In this document: positions 1 through 7,022 of the stretch, piece by piece | How positions within the stretch are numbered: position 1 is the first letter of the stretch | How the letters are laid out: each line of letters starts with the position of its first letter | Assembly (NCBI RefSeq): GCF_947253055.1 | Contig: NZ_CAMXYE010000056.1 | Location: 1 to 9,644 of the forward strand | Origin: an uncultured Arcanobacterium sp. | GTDB taxonomy: Bacteria > Actinomycetota > Actinomycetes > Actinomycetales > Actinomycetaceae | Direction of reading: 5' to 3' | Length of the DNA stretch: 9,644 bases | Notes under the pieces: generated by a model | What the model was told of the DNA's origin: nothing | Databases searched by the model: none | The model's input: only the letters and a program-made list of their open reading frames with translations | Made by a program: the position numbers and the translations under genes

Positions 1-47
1 ACACCCATAAGGTTTCGTCGGCAGCGTCAGATGTGTATAAGAGACAG
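1..47 (+). other. Illumina Nextera (Tn5) i5-side adapter left on the contig end
   Basis: Bases 29-47 are the 19-bp Tn5 mosaic end (ending in GTATAAGAGACAG), and 15-28 are the Nextera read-1 adapter segment TCGTCGGCAGCGTC, exact over all 33 bases. Bases 1-4 (ACAC) match the end of the P5 flow-cell oligo, which leaves 5-14 (CCATAAGGTT) as what looks like a 10-nt i5 index. This is library-preparation sequence, not genome. Genomic sequence starts at about 48, and the first gene is cut there. Confidence 0.97.
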
Positions 48-685
48 GGAAAGAAGCCGTCGATAAAAAAGTATTTAGTGATGAAAAATTAGGAAAGATT
101 GTGGCGGAGTATCAGCCTGCCCAAATAATCTTTTTTGATTCTCGCCTTGATTCTTGGTTCATAGCTGAAGATGGCACAGTGCGGGCAGCGTGCCGCACTG
201 GAGAAAAAATTGTCTTGGGGAAGATTCCCCTCCCAGATTTTTTGCATCAGCGTTCTCAGCTTTTGGCAGAGAACCCGAAGATAAAAGAGATAACTGGAGA
301 GAGTAAGCAGTTTTCGCCGGGGCACCATGCACTCTGGCAGCTAATTTTAGTCGGGGCGGGGGCGCTTTCCTTAGTGGCAATTTCGCTGCTCTGGCTGCAC
401 TGGGAAGTTTCTTATTTAGCTGATCGCCCCCAGGGAGAAGAGGCAGAGGCGAGAAGAGAGAAAAAAGTAAAAGAAACTACTAAAAACCGTTTTCGCCGCG
501 CCACTGCGCCGGTTTCTCTCTATCGAGCCGATTCTCTGCAGCGGAAAAAACCTCCGCCTCCGCCGCCGCGTGCTGCCACCGCCGGCGATGCTAGTAGCGG
601 GGAAAAAAGCGAGGAAAATAAGGGAAAGAATTTAGAATCTCAGCAGAAAGATAGCGAGAAAAATGACGAATTTTTTAACGATTGA
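48..685 (+). CDS. Hypothetical single-pass membrane protein with charged C-terminal tail, 5'-partial
   Basis: I do not recognise this protein. The frame is open from the adapter junction (codons from base 50) to the TAA at 683-685, so the N-terminus may be lost at the contig end. A GTG at 101 with AGGA six bases upstream (91-94) could instead be a true start, giving 194 residues. Counting from that GTG, residues ~1-70 are a soluble domain with no motif I can name, and ~77-100 form one strong membrane helix (WQLILVGAGALSLVAISLLW). The remainder is a low-complexity cytoplasmic or extracytoplasmic tail with Lys/Arg/Glu blocks and a run of six prolines (~150-155), ending in a Ser/Glu/Lys/Asn-rich stretch. 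Its last 23 bases overlap tsaB, so the two are probably co-translated. In related genomes this slot, just before tsaB, usually holds tsaE, but I see no P-loop ATPase motif in the part present. Confidence 0.75.
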
Positions 686-1376
686 TACTTCTGCCCAAGT
701 AGTAGTGGGTATTTGCGCAGAGAGACTCGGAGCAGTTAACGAATTAGCCGTGGCACGTTCGGCAGATACGCGCCACCACGTGGAGGTGCTGACTCCGCTA
801 GTGAAAACAGTTTTAGAGCAGGCAGATATAGCAAAGCCAGATGCGATAATTGCCGGCACTGGTCCAGCGCCTTTTACTGGTTTACGCGCTGGATTGGTGA
901 CAGCGCGGACGTTGGCTGCTGCTTGGGATGTGCCTATCTATGGTCTTTCTTCTGCGGAAGTGCTGGCTCTAGCGGGCGCTAAAGCGGGTGGCAATATCGT
1001 AGAGTCGATAATCGATGCCCGCCGGAAAGAAGTTTACGCTTTGCGCGCGCGGGCTTTGGGTGCAGACGATATTGAGGTGCTGCAGGAAGTGCGGGTGATT
1101 TCTCCGCAGTTATTGGCAGCCGAGTTGGAAAAAGATCCTGCTTTAGTGGTGTGTGCGGAAGCGGATCTCTATGCAGATGAACTTCCCGGAGAGCGCATTG
1201 TAGCTGCGTGTACTCCGCCGGTCATGGTGCGTTTGTTGCGCTCGCGGCAGGCGCGAAGCGAAGCGGGAGAAAATATTACTTTCTCGCTGCAGCCCCAGTA
1301 TTTACGCCGCCCCGATGTGCAAGGTGGCAAAGCGCAGCCGCATTCTGCGGGCAATCCTTACGAGTTAAATAATTAA
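663..1376 (+). CDS. tsaB: tRNA threonylcarbamoyladenosine biosynthesis protein TsaB
   Basis: TsaB is the non-catalytic ASKHA-fold partner of TsaD. Together with TsaE they transfer the threonylcarbamoyl group made by TsaC to A37 of ANN-decoding tRNAs (t6A) in the cytoplasm. Family motifs are visible: LTIDTS at residues 5-10, GTGPAPFTGLRAG at 65-77 (the family GPGSFTGLR block), SSAEVLA at 96-102 and IDARRKEVYA at 117-126. The length, 237 residues, is typical. The ATG at 663 lies inside the end of the upstream gene (23-bp overlap) behind a weak GAGAAA site, which suggests translational coupling. rimI follows after 43 bases. The usual next partner, tsaD, is not in this window. Confidence 0.93.
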   Translation: MTNFLTIDTSAQVVVGICAERLGAVNELAVARSADTRHHVEVLTPLVKTVLEQADIAKPDAIIAGTGPAPFTGLRAGLVTARTLAAAWDVPIYGLSSAEVLALAGAKAGGNIVESIIDARRKEVYALRARALGADDIEVLQEVRVISPQLLAAELEKDPALVVCAEADLYADELPGERIVAACTPPVMVRLLRSRQARSEAGENITFSLQPQYLRRPDVQGGKAQPHSAGNPYELNN

Positions 1377-1419
1377 TCTGCGTGCCGGGGTGCGTAATAC
1401 TCGCTAGATTGGGCAGTAA

Positions 1420-1902
1420 ATGCAGATAAAAAAAGTGGGGGCAGAGTGGGCAGAAAGATGTGCACGTTTTGATGCGCAGAATTTCGCTGCCGCCGCTTGG
1501 CCACTTTCTATTTGGGAGGCAGAATTACGCGCCCCGCAGCGGCGCTATTTAATGATTTTGGAGCCTCCCGCTCCTCATCAGAGTGTCGGGCGCCTAATTG
1601 CCTTAGGGGGAATCACTCTCAGCCCAGATGCTGATTTGCTTACTTTAAGTGTGGCGGCAGATAAAAGGCGGCAGGGCTTAGCTACCCAATTACTGCACGC
1701 CTTATTGGCGGAAGCTAAGGCAGCGGGCACTGAGCAAGTATTTCTAGAAGTGCGCAAAAAAGATACGGGCGCCCAGCGTCTTTATCAGTCTTTCGGATTC
1801 GAAGAAATCCATATCCGGCCGCGCTATTATCCCGATGACGACGCGCTAATAATGCGTTTGCGGCTTTCTGGAAAATACGCAACTAAACTCTCACAGAATT
1901 AA
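1420..1902 (+). CDS. rimI: RimI-type GNAT N-alpha-acetyltransferase
   Basis: A single GNAT domain of 160 residues that uses acetyl-CoA to acetylate a protein N-terminus. RimI acetylates ribosomal protein bS18 in E. coli, but actinobacterial RimI may have other targets. Visible motifs are the beta4 strand LLTLSVAAD (~73-81), the CoA pyrophosphate loop RRQGLA (83-88), LEVR with the conserved Glu110, the helix/turn AQRLYQSFGF (118-127) with the presumed general-acid Tyr122, and the RimI-typical YYPDDDALIMRL (136-147). The Asn often found before the LY motif (RNxxA) is Thr here. The start is fixed, because an in-frame TAA (1417-1419) touches the ATG at 1420. The ribosome site is weak. It sits in the tsaB-rimI pair, where RimI is also known to interact with TsaD-type proteins in some species. 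Confidence 0.9.
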   Translation: MQIKKVGAEWAERCARFDAQNFAAAAWPLSIWEAELRAPQRRYLMILEPPAPHQSVGRLIALGGITLSPDADLLTLSVAADKRRQGLATQLLHALLAEAKAAGTEQVFLEVRKKDTGAQRLYQSFGFEEIHIRPRYYPDDDALIMRLRLSGKYATKLSQN

Positions 1903-1955
1903 ATGTGATATTGGCCGGGCGGGCTCACCTCCAGGAATGCCAGAGTTCAGGCTAA

Positions 1956-2041
1956 AAAAGTGCCTAAGTTTTTTCATTTTGGCTCTGCACATCATTCTTT
2001 TCCTTGATTTAGGCGCTTTTACCTAGGTCAGAAGGCCAAAA
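1956..2041 (+). terminator. Candidate terminator/leader structure between rimI and sdhC
   Basis: The 157-bp gap between rimI and sdhC contains an inverted repeat: AAAAGTGCCTAA (1956-1967) against TTAGGCGCTTTT (2009-2020), 12 bp with one G-T pair and a 41-base loop. A second repeat, TTTTGGC (1977-1983) against GCCAAAA (2035-2041), is interleaved with it. An 8-bp palindrome ACCTAGGT sits at 2021-2028. The first stem ends in TTTT but is long-looped, so a terminator for the tsaB-rimI unit is possible and not proven. The region could equally be an sdh operator or leader. Confidence 0.35.
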
Positions 2042-2059
2042 ATCTGATATTTTCAAGAT

Positions 2060-2773
2060 GTGTCTAATTCATCTGTAACGAAACGTCGTGGCAAGCAAAC
2101 CACAGTAGCACTTAAGGTGCTCATGGCTGCCACTGGTCTGATTTTTGTATTCTTTTTACTATTCCATATGTATGGCAACTTAAAGGTGTTGGCCGGAGCA
2201 GAAGTTTACAATCACTATGCGGAATGGCTACATCAAGATTTGCTCTACCCGATTTTGCCTCATAAAGGCTTCCTCTGGATTATGCGGATCACTTTGCTGC
2301 TCTGCATAGTGCTGCATATGTACTCTGCTATTAGCCTCTGGCTGCGCGCTTCGAAAGCGCGCGGTAGCGCCTATAAAGTACGCAGCGGCAAGAAGGTACG
2401 GGCAGGTAAATCCTATACGGCAGTGGTAATGCGCTGGGGTGGAGTAATAATCGCATTGTTTATTATCTTCCACATACTGCAGTTCACCACGCTTCACATC
2501 AGCGTGGGAGCAGAGAATTATGCGCTTATGACTCCTTATGAGCGGATGGTAGCGGCTTTCAACGTGCCGTGGCTCTACGCCTTCTATTTCATCGCTTTGG
2601 CAGCGGTAGGCCTACACATTCGCCATGGTGTGTGGTCAGCGCTGGCCACTCTTGGTCTTTCTTCCCGCACAAGAGAGCGTGCATTTAAGATAATTTCGGA
2701 TATTGCTGCGCTCATGATTTTCGTAGGCTTTATGGTGCCTCCGACGATGATCCTCACCGGGTTGATTTCTTAA
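2060..2773 (+). CDS. sdhC: Succinate dehydrogenase/fumarate reductase cytochrome b subunit (b558-type, SdhC)
   Basis: The membrane anchor of complex II. It carries two haems b and passes electrons between SdhB and the quinone pool, probably menaquinone. The protein has 237 residues and five predicted membrane helices at roughly 17-38, 72-96, 124-146, 171-189 and 211-234. Histidines in helices suited to haem binding are His36 (LFHMYGN), His86 (VLHMYS), His138 (IFHILQ) and His186 (GLHIRHG, with His189 alternative). This fits type-B enzymes that have one large anchor and no SdhD. The GTG at 2060 is the best start because an in-frame TGA lies at 2045-2047 and the next ATG would remove conserved sequence. 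No Shine-Dalgarno is visible. A -10-like GATATT (2046-2051) lies close enough to suggest a leaderless or very short leader mRNA (inference). sdhA follows directly. Confidence 0.93.
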   Translation: MSNSSVTKRRGKQTTVALKVLMAATGLIFVFFLLFHMYGNLKVLAGAEVYNHYAEWLHQDLLYPILPHKGFLWIMRITLLLCIVLHMYSAISLWLRASKARGSAYKVRSGKKVRAGKSYTAVVMRWGGVIIALFIIFHILQFTTLHISVGAENYALMTPYERMVAAFNVPWLYAFYFIALAAVGLHIRHGVWSALATLGLSSRTRERAFKIISDIAALMIFVGFMVPPTMILTGLIS

Positions 2774-2787
2774 GGATGGATTTACAA

Positions 2788-4758
2788 ATGAACGAAAATT
2801 TAGTGCAGGGTTTATACCGAGAGGGTGAAGCCTTAAAAGATACGAAAACGCCCTCTGGGCCGCTGGAGAAGCGCTGGCAGCAGCGGCAGTTTACAGCTAA
2901 GCTGGTGAATCCCGCTAACCGCCGGAAGCGTTCAATTATTATGGTCGGCACCGGCCTCGCTGGTGGTGCAGGAGCAGCTTCGCTCGGAGAAATGGGCTAT
3001 CACGTAAAAGCCTTCTTCTATCAAGATTCGGCGCGCCGCGCCCATTCCATTGCCGCACAAGGCGGAATAAATGCTGCTAAGAACTATAAGAACGACAACG
3101 ATTCCACTTATAGGCTTTTCTACGACACGATTAAAGGTGGCGATTTCCGGGCGCGGGAATCTAATGTATACCGCTTAGCGGAAGTTTCAGCCAATATTAT
3201 TGATCAGTGCGTAGCGCAGGGAGTACCTTTCGCTCGTGAATACGGCGGCTTATTAGATAACCGCTCTTTCGGTGGCGTGCAGGTATCTCGTACTTTCTAT
3301 GCGCGCGGCCAGACCGGTCAGCAGCTGTTGATTGGCGCTTATCAAGCATTGATGCGCCAAGCACATGCGGGCACGGTAGAGCTCTTTAGCCGCCACGAAA
3401 TGATTGATTTAGTGGTTATTGACGGCCGGGCGCGCGGTATCGTGGCGCGCGATATGGTCACTGGAGAAATTGAGACGCATATTGCCGATGCGGTGGTACT
3501 CGCTACCGGCGGATATGGCAATGTATTCTTCCTTTCCACCAATGCTATGGGCTGTAATGCGACTGCAATTTGGCGGGCACACCGGCGCGGCGCTTATTTC
3601 GCCAACCCGTGCTACACCCAGATTCACCCCACCTGTATTCCCCAGCACGGAGAATCGCAATCGAAGCTGACTTTAATGTCGGAGTCGCTGCGTAACGACG
3701 GGCGGATTTGGGTGCCGAAGAAGGCAGAAGATTGTAAGAAGGATCCGCGTGATATTCCGGAAGAAGATCGCGATTACTACTTGGAGCGCATCTATCCTTC
3801 GTTCGGAAATCTGGTGCCGCGCGATATTGCTTCGCGGCAGGCAAAGAATATGTGCGACGAAGGTCGTGGCGTAGGACCGGCTATCGGAGGAGTTTCTCGC
3901 GGCGTTTACTTGGATTTCGCAGAGCCAATTGCTCGGCTCGGCAAAGAACAGGTATCGGCTAAGTATGGAAACCTCTTCGATATGTATGAGCGCATTACCG
4001 GTGAAGATCCTTATGAAGTACCTATGCGTATTTATCCGGCTGTTCACTACACGATGGGTGGTCTGTGGGTAGATTACGATCTGGAATCCACTATTCCGGG
4101 CTTGTACGTGGCGGGCGAAGCTAACTTCTCCGATCATGGAGCAAACCGGCTGGGAGCTTCGGCTCTTATGCAGGGGCTAGCTGATGGATACTTCGTACTT
4201 CCGAATACGATTAACGATTATCTAGCAAATAATAGCTTCCCCGAAGTAGCGCCAGATAATCCGGAGCTGCAAGAGATTCTGAAAGAAAATAAGGAACGCT
4301 TCGATTACCTCATTTCTAATGAAGGTAACCGTTCGGTAGATTCTTTCCATAAAGAACTCGGCCACATTATGTGGGAATACTGCGGTATGGAGCGTAATGA
4401 AGCTGGCTTGAAGAAAGCTATTGCGGAGATTCGGAAGTTGCGTGCAGAGTTCTGGAAGAATGTGCGCGTACCGGGCGGTAAATTTGAGCTCAACCAGTCT
4501 TTGGAGAAAGCCGGCCGCGTAGCTGATTTCTTTGAACTGGGCGAGTTAATGTGTATCGATGCTCTCCATCGGAACGAATCGTGTGGCGGTCATTTCCGCT
4601 CCGAATCGCAGACGGAAGAGGGCGAAGCTCTGCGGCATGATGATGAATATGCATACGTAGCCGCGTGGGAGTGGGCGGGTGAAAATGAGGCACCTGTCTT
4701 ACACAAGGAAGATCTCAACTACGAATTTGTCGAAATGAAGCAGCGGAGTTACAAGTGA
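2788..4758 (+). CDS. sdhA: Succinate dehydrogenase/fumarate reductase flavoprotein subunit
   Basis: The catalytic subunit of complex II, interconverting succinate and fumarate with covalently bound FAD. Numbered from the ATG at 2788 (656 residues): the dinucleotide-binding loop GTGLAGG is at 54-60, the HSIAAQGG block with the FAD-linking His86 at 86-93, IHPTCIP with His280 near 279-285, VHYTMGGLW with His420, and DHGANRLGAS with His450 and catalytic Arg454. The C-terminal part has the helical Sdh/Frd domain with the RVADFFELGELM region. I prefer ATG 2788 because GGATGG at 2774-2779 is then well spaced (8 bases). ATG 2776, which adds four residues, abuts AAGG with no spacing. The gene follows sdhC by 14 bases and overlaps sdhB by 4. 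Sequence alone cannot say whether it mainly oxidises succinate or reduces fumarate. Confidence 0.95.
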   Translation: MNENLVQGLYREGEALKDTKTPSGPLEKRWQQRQFTAKLVNPANRRKRSIIMVGTGLAGGAGAASLGEMGYHVKAFFYQDSARRAHSIAAQGGINAAKNYKNDNDSTYRLFYDTIKGGDFRARESNVYRLAEVSANIIDQCVAQGVPFAREYGGLLDNRSFGGVQVSRTFYARGQTGQQLLIGAYQALMRQAHAGTVELFSRHEMIDLVVIDGRARGIVARDMVTGEIETHIADAVVLATGGYGNVFFLSTNAMGCNATAIWRAHRRGAYFANPCYTQIHPTCIPQHGESQSKLTLMSESLRNDGRIWVPKKAEDCKKDPRDIPEEDRDYYLERIYPSFGNLVPRDIASRQAKNMCDEGRGVGPAIGGVSRGVYLDFAEPIARLGKEQVSAKYGNLFDMYERITGEDPYEVPMRIYPAVHYTMGGLWVDYDLESTIPGLYVAGEANFSDHGANRLGASALMQGLADGYFVLPNTINDYLANNSFPEVAPDNPELQEILKENKERFDYLISNEGNRSVDSFHKELGHIMWEYCGMERNEAGLKKAIAEIRKLRAEFWKNVRVPGGKFELNQSLEKAGRVADFFELGELMCIDALHRNESCGGHFRSESQTEEGEALRHDDEYAYVAAWEWAGENEAPVLHKEDLNYEFVEMKQRSYK

Positions 4759-5489
4759 AAATTAATCTCGAATACTGGCGGCAAAACGGACCTGCTGATA
4801 AGGGTCATTTTGAAACGCATACGATTGAAAACGTCGATGAGACAGCCTCTTTCCTCGAAATGCTCGATCAGCTGAACGAAGAGCTTTTCGCGGAAGGAAA
4901 AGAGCCGGTAGCTTTCGACTCTGACTGTCGTGAAGGCATTTGCGGGCAGTGTGGATTAGTGATAAATGGCGATCCGCACGGTCCGGAAGTGACTACTACT
5001 TGCCAGCTACATATGCGGCATTTCCAAGATGGCGACACCATTACTATTGAGCCGTGGCGTTCTACCGGTTTCCCGGTGTTGCGCGATTTGGTAGTAGACC
5101 GGACTGCTTTTGACCGCATTGTGCAGGCTGGTGGATATATTTCCGTAAATACGGGAGCTGCGCCGGATGCACACGCTACCCCGGTGGCGAAGCCTAAGGC
5201 AGATAAAGCTTTTGAAGCAGCTGCTTGTATTGGCTGTGGTGCGTGCGTGGCAGCTTGCCCGAATGGTTCGGCAATGCTTTTCACCTCGGCAAAGGTAGTG
5301 CATTTAGGTCTACTTCCGCAGGGGCAACCTGAGCGGAAAGAGCGCGTAGTAAATATGCTCGCGCAGCATGATGCAGAAGGCTTTGGTGGTTGTACTAACG
5401 TGGGTGCTTGTGCAGAGGCTTGCCCCAAGCAGGTGCCACTAGAGTTTATCTCGATGTTGAATCGTGATTTGATCTGCGCCTCGGTATAG
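4755..5489 (+). CDS. sdhB: Succinate dehydrogenase/fumarate reductase iron-sulfur subunit
   Basis: This subunit carries electrons from the FAD of SdhA to the haem/quinone site of SdhC. It has 244 residues. The N-terminal ferredoxin domain has the [2Fe-2S] ligands Cys58, Cys63, Cys66 and Cys83 (CREGICGQC...C). The C-terminal domain has two further clusters: CIGCGACVAACP (Cys158, 161, 164, 168) and CTNVGACAEACP (Cys213, 219, 223). All expected ligands are present. The GTG start overlaps the sdhA stop (GTGA, 4755-4758), with GGAG at 4745-4748 six bases upstream, so translation is coupled. It is the last gene of the operon and no sdhD follows, consistent with the single large SdhC. Confidence 0.95.
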   Translation: MKINLEYWRQNGPADKGHFETHTIENVDETASFLEMLDQLNEELFAEGKEPVAFDSDCREGICGQCGLVINGDPHGPEVTTTCQLHMRHFQDGDTITIEPWRSTGFPVLRDLVVDRTAFDRIVQAGGYISVNTGAAPDAHATPVAKPKADKAFEAAACIGCGACVAACPNGSAMLFTSAKVVHLGLLPQGQPERKERVVNMLAQHDAEGFGGCTNVGACAEACPKQVPLEFISMLNRDLICASV

Positions 5490-5550
5490 AAAAACATTTC
5501 TGAGCAAACTGGTACTGCCATATAGGCGGTAAAAGATTGCTGATTCTGCA

Positions 5551-5580
5551 GGAGGGCGAGCGGTACACCGCTCGCCCTCC
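5551..5580 (+). terminator. Strong GC hairpin closing the sdhCAB operon
   Basis: GGAGGGCGAGCGG (5551-5563) pairs perfectly with CCGCTCGCCCTCC (5568-5580) around the loop TACA. It lies 61 bases after the sdhB stop, between convergent genes. No T-tract follows. Instead a second hairpin, CCCACA/TGTGGG (5579-5592), shares two bases with it and would compete. It probably ends sdh transcription as a U-less stem terminator and may also block read-through from the opposing methyltransferase gene. Confidence 0.65.
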
Positions 5581-5658
5581 CACATTTGTGGGCAGTAATT
5601 TTGCCTAAGGGCGGCTCTGTGCTTTAAAGACGGCTCTGGGGCGGCTGTAGAAGTGTTG

Positions 5659-5690
5659 TATTTAGGTCGGCGCTAAATAGTTTTATTTTT
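5659..5690 (+). terminator. Weak AT-rich stem plus T-tract, backup terminator
   Basis: TATTTAG (5659-5665) pairs with CTAAATA (5673-5679) around a 7-base loop. The T-rich tract TTTTATTTTT (5681-5690) follows, as expected for a plus-strand rho-independent terminator. The stem is short and AT-rich, so it would be inefficient. The tract overlaps the 3' end of the opposing methyltransferase gene. Confidence 0.4.
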
Positions 5691-6876
5691 GTAGCCGGCT
5701 ACAGAGCAAAATATGCGGCTTTCCAGCTAATGGAGTAGAGATCAAAGTGGCACTCCCAGGGAGGGAAGAATCTAAATGTAGCTGCCGCCGATATTCTTCC
5801 GGCACCAGCGCAGTGCCGCGCTTCTTTATTTCTACTCTTCCTATACCATGGGAGCGCAGCGCCGCTTGCACTATTTTAGGCCGTGGTTTGAGCACTTCTT
5901 GGATGCGGAAGCCACTTAAAAAAGGTGAAAAAATCGGATCTGCTCCAGTTAAATAGGCGATTTGGGCAGATACCGGCCGCAGCTGCTGCGCTTTTGCCAG
6001 AGAGGCAATTGCTCCGGCGCGAATAATAGCCGGATCAGGCTCATAAATAAATTCTGCGAGGGGAGCTGGCTCCAGCATCTCTGCTGGGTGCCGTGGATTT
6101 TCTCCATCTGCTTGGTAGGAATATCTTCTATCAGGAGTGATTACGAGCGCGCTTCGCCCCGGTTTTATATCTGCTCCCATCCAAATTACCGCTTCCGCCA
6201 GTGCCCGCGTTTCACTAATCCACTGCACATGAGCAGATGCAGGCAGTAATGCATAATCAATACCGGGAGCTACCTTTATTCCCGAAAGTGGATAACGCTG
6301 CGCGAGCGCAATTGCGTGCTCTAAACTGGGCTGCCAGTGAGCTGGATTTTTTATGCGCTTTCCCGCGGCCCGGCGGGCCGGGTCTATCCAAATCGTATCT
6401 GCCCCGAGAGCAGCTAAATCTAAATCATTGGCATCTGCTTCGATTACGCGGGCAGTGGGAAAAGCTGCTAAATTGTGCCGCGCTGCGGCCGCTGCTTCGC
6501 CGTCTTTTTCAATCGCCGTTACGCTAATTCCGGCGGCGGCAAAGCTCCGCGCATCGGCGCCAATTCCACAGCCAAAATCGAGTAGTTTCTGGGCTCCGTG
6601 CTGGTGCAAAAAATCTGCATGTGCAGTTGCTATGCTGGCGCGAGTCGCCTGCTCTAATCCGGCCGCAGTAAAGAGCATCTGTGCTGCTGAATCTCCAAAT
6701 TTTTCGGTGGCGCGGGCGCGGAGCCGAGATTGCGTGAGCGCGGCAGAAATTAAATCACTATCGAAGCCGCGCTTTCGCAATTGATCGTGAAGGGAAAATA
6801 CTTGTGCTGAATCGTATGCCGGTAACTCGGCGAGAAGTTGCTGCCCCGGTGCAGTAGCTAAATCCTTAATATGCAC
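5683..6876 (-). CDS. Class I SAM-dependent methyltransferase with THUMP-like C-terminal domain
   Basis: Probably an RNA or protein methyltransferase; the substrate is unknown. Numbered from the GTG at 6876 (397 residues): an N-terminal helical region ~1-85 with ALTQSRLRARATEKFG, the SAM-binding motif I DFGCGIGAD at 100-108, acidic IEKD at ~122-125, motif IV-like IWIDPARR at 162-169, EPDPAIIRAGA near 279-289, and the THUMP-like tail EVLKPRP...VEIKKRG at ~327-354. The same frame stays open to a GTG at 7029, but those 51 extra codons run through the 19-bp tandem repeats and into the CIRCE operator and look nothing like protein, so I reject that start. The ribosome site before 6876 is weak. The gene is divergent from groES and convergent with sdhB. 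Confidence 0.85.
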   Translation of the reverse strand: MHIKDLATAPGQQLLAELPAYDSAQVFSLHDQLRKRGFDSDLISAALTQSRLRARATEKFGDSAAQMLFTAAGLEQATRASIATAHADFLHQHGAQKLLDFGCGIGADARSFAAAGISVTAIEKDGEAAAAARHNLAAFPTARVIEADANDLDLAALGADTIWIDPARRAAGKRIKNPAHWQPSLEHAIALAQRYPLSGIKVAPGIDYALLPASAHVQWISETRALAEAVIWMGADIKPGRSALVITPDRRYSYQADGENPRHPAEMLEPAPLAEFIYEPDPAIIRAGAIASLAKAQQLRPVSAQIAYLTGADPIFSPFLSGFRIQEVLKPRPKIVQAALRSHGIGRVEIKKRGTALVPEEYRRQLHLDSSLPGSATLISTPLAGKPHILLCSRLQK

Positions 6877-6935
6877 AATTCTATTTTCGCATATACGAGC
6901 AGAATTTTTATTTAGCGTTGCTGAGGTAGGAAGGT

Positions 6936-6992
6936 GTGATTGGGGCAGGGAGGTGTGATTAGGGTAGTGCGATGTGATTAGGGTAGTGCGAT
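6936..6992 (+). repeat. Three tandem 19-bp repeats between the methyltransferase gene and groES
   Basis: GTGATTAGGGTAGTGCGAT occurs twice without a gap (6955-6973 and 6974-6992). A diverged copy precedes them at 6936-6954 (14 of 19 bases identical). The array lies ~30 bp from the CIRCE element and ~60 bp upstream of the methyltransferase start. It may be a variable tandem repeat or a set of binding sites. The unit has no obvious internal dyad. Confidence 0.85.
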
Positions 6993-7022
6993 GTTCGCAA
7001 ATAGCGAGTTTTCCCGCATTTT

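Noticed and set aside
29..47. Tn5 mosaic end as evidence of a natural transposon
   Set aside because: The hyperactive mosaic end joined to TCGTCGGCAGCGTC is a synthetic library adapter, not an insertion sequence.
3673..4137. 154-codon minus-strand open frame and similar ones inside sdhA
   Set aside because: They are antisense to a fully conserved sdhA, with no ribosome site or recognisable domain.
4868..5521. 217-codon open frame on the minus strand
   Set aside because: It is antisense to sdhB, which has every Fe-S ligand and coupled translation. The composition (Ser, Pro, Cys, Ala) is typical of a shadow frame.
5691..5702. GTAGCCGGCTAC perfect palindrome as an operator
   Set aside because: It is inside the last codons of the methyltransferase gene, so coding sequence is a simpler explanation. 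No promoter elements surround it.
6353..6784. 143-codon plus-strand frame opposite the methyltransferase
   Set aside because: It overlaps the SAM-binding region of a well-supported gene. Its Ala/Ser/Arg-rich content is that of a shadow frame.
6936..6992. Short direct repeats as a possible CRISPR array
   Set aside because: The units abut with no spacers and are only 19 bp. No cas gene is near, so this is a plain tandem repeat.
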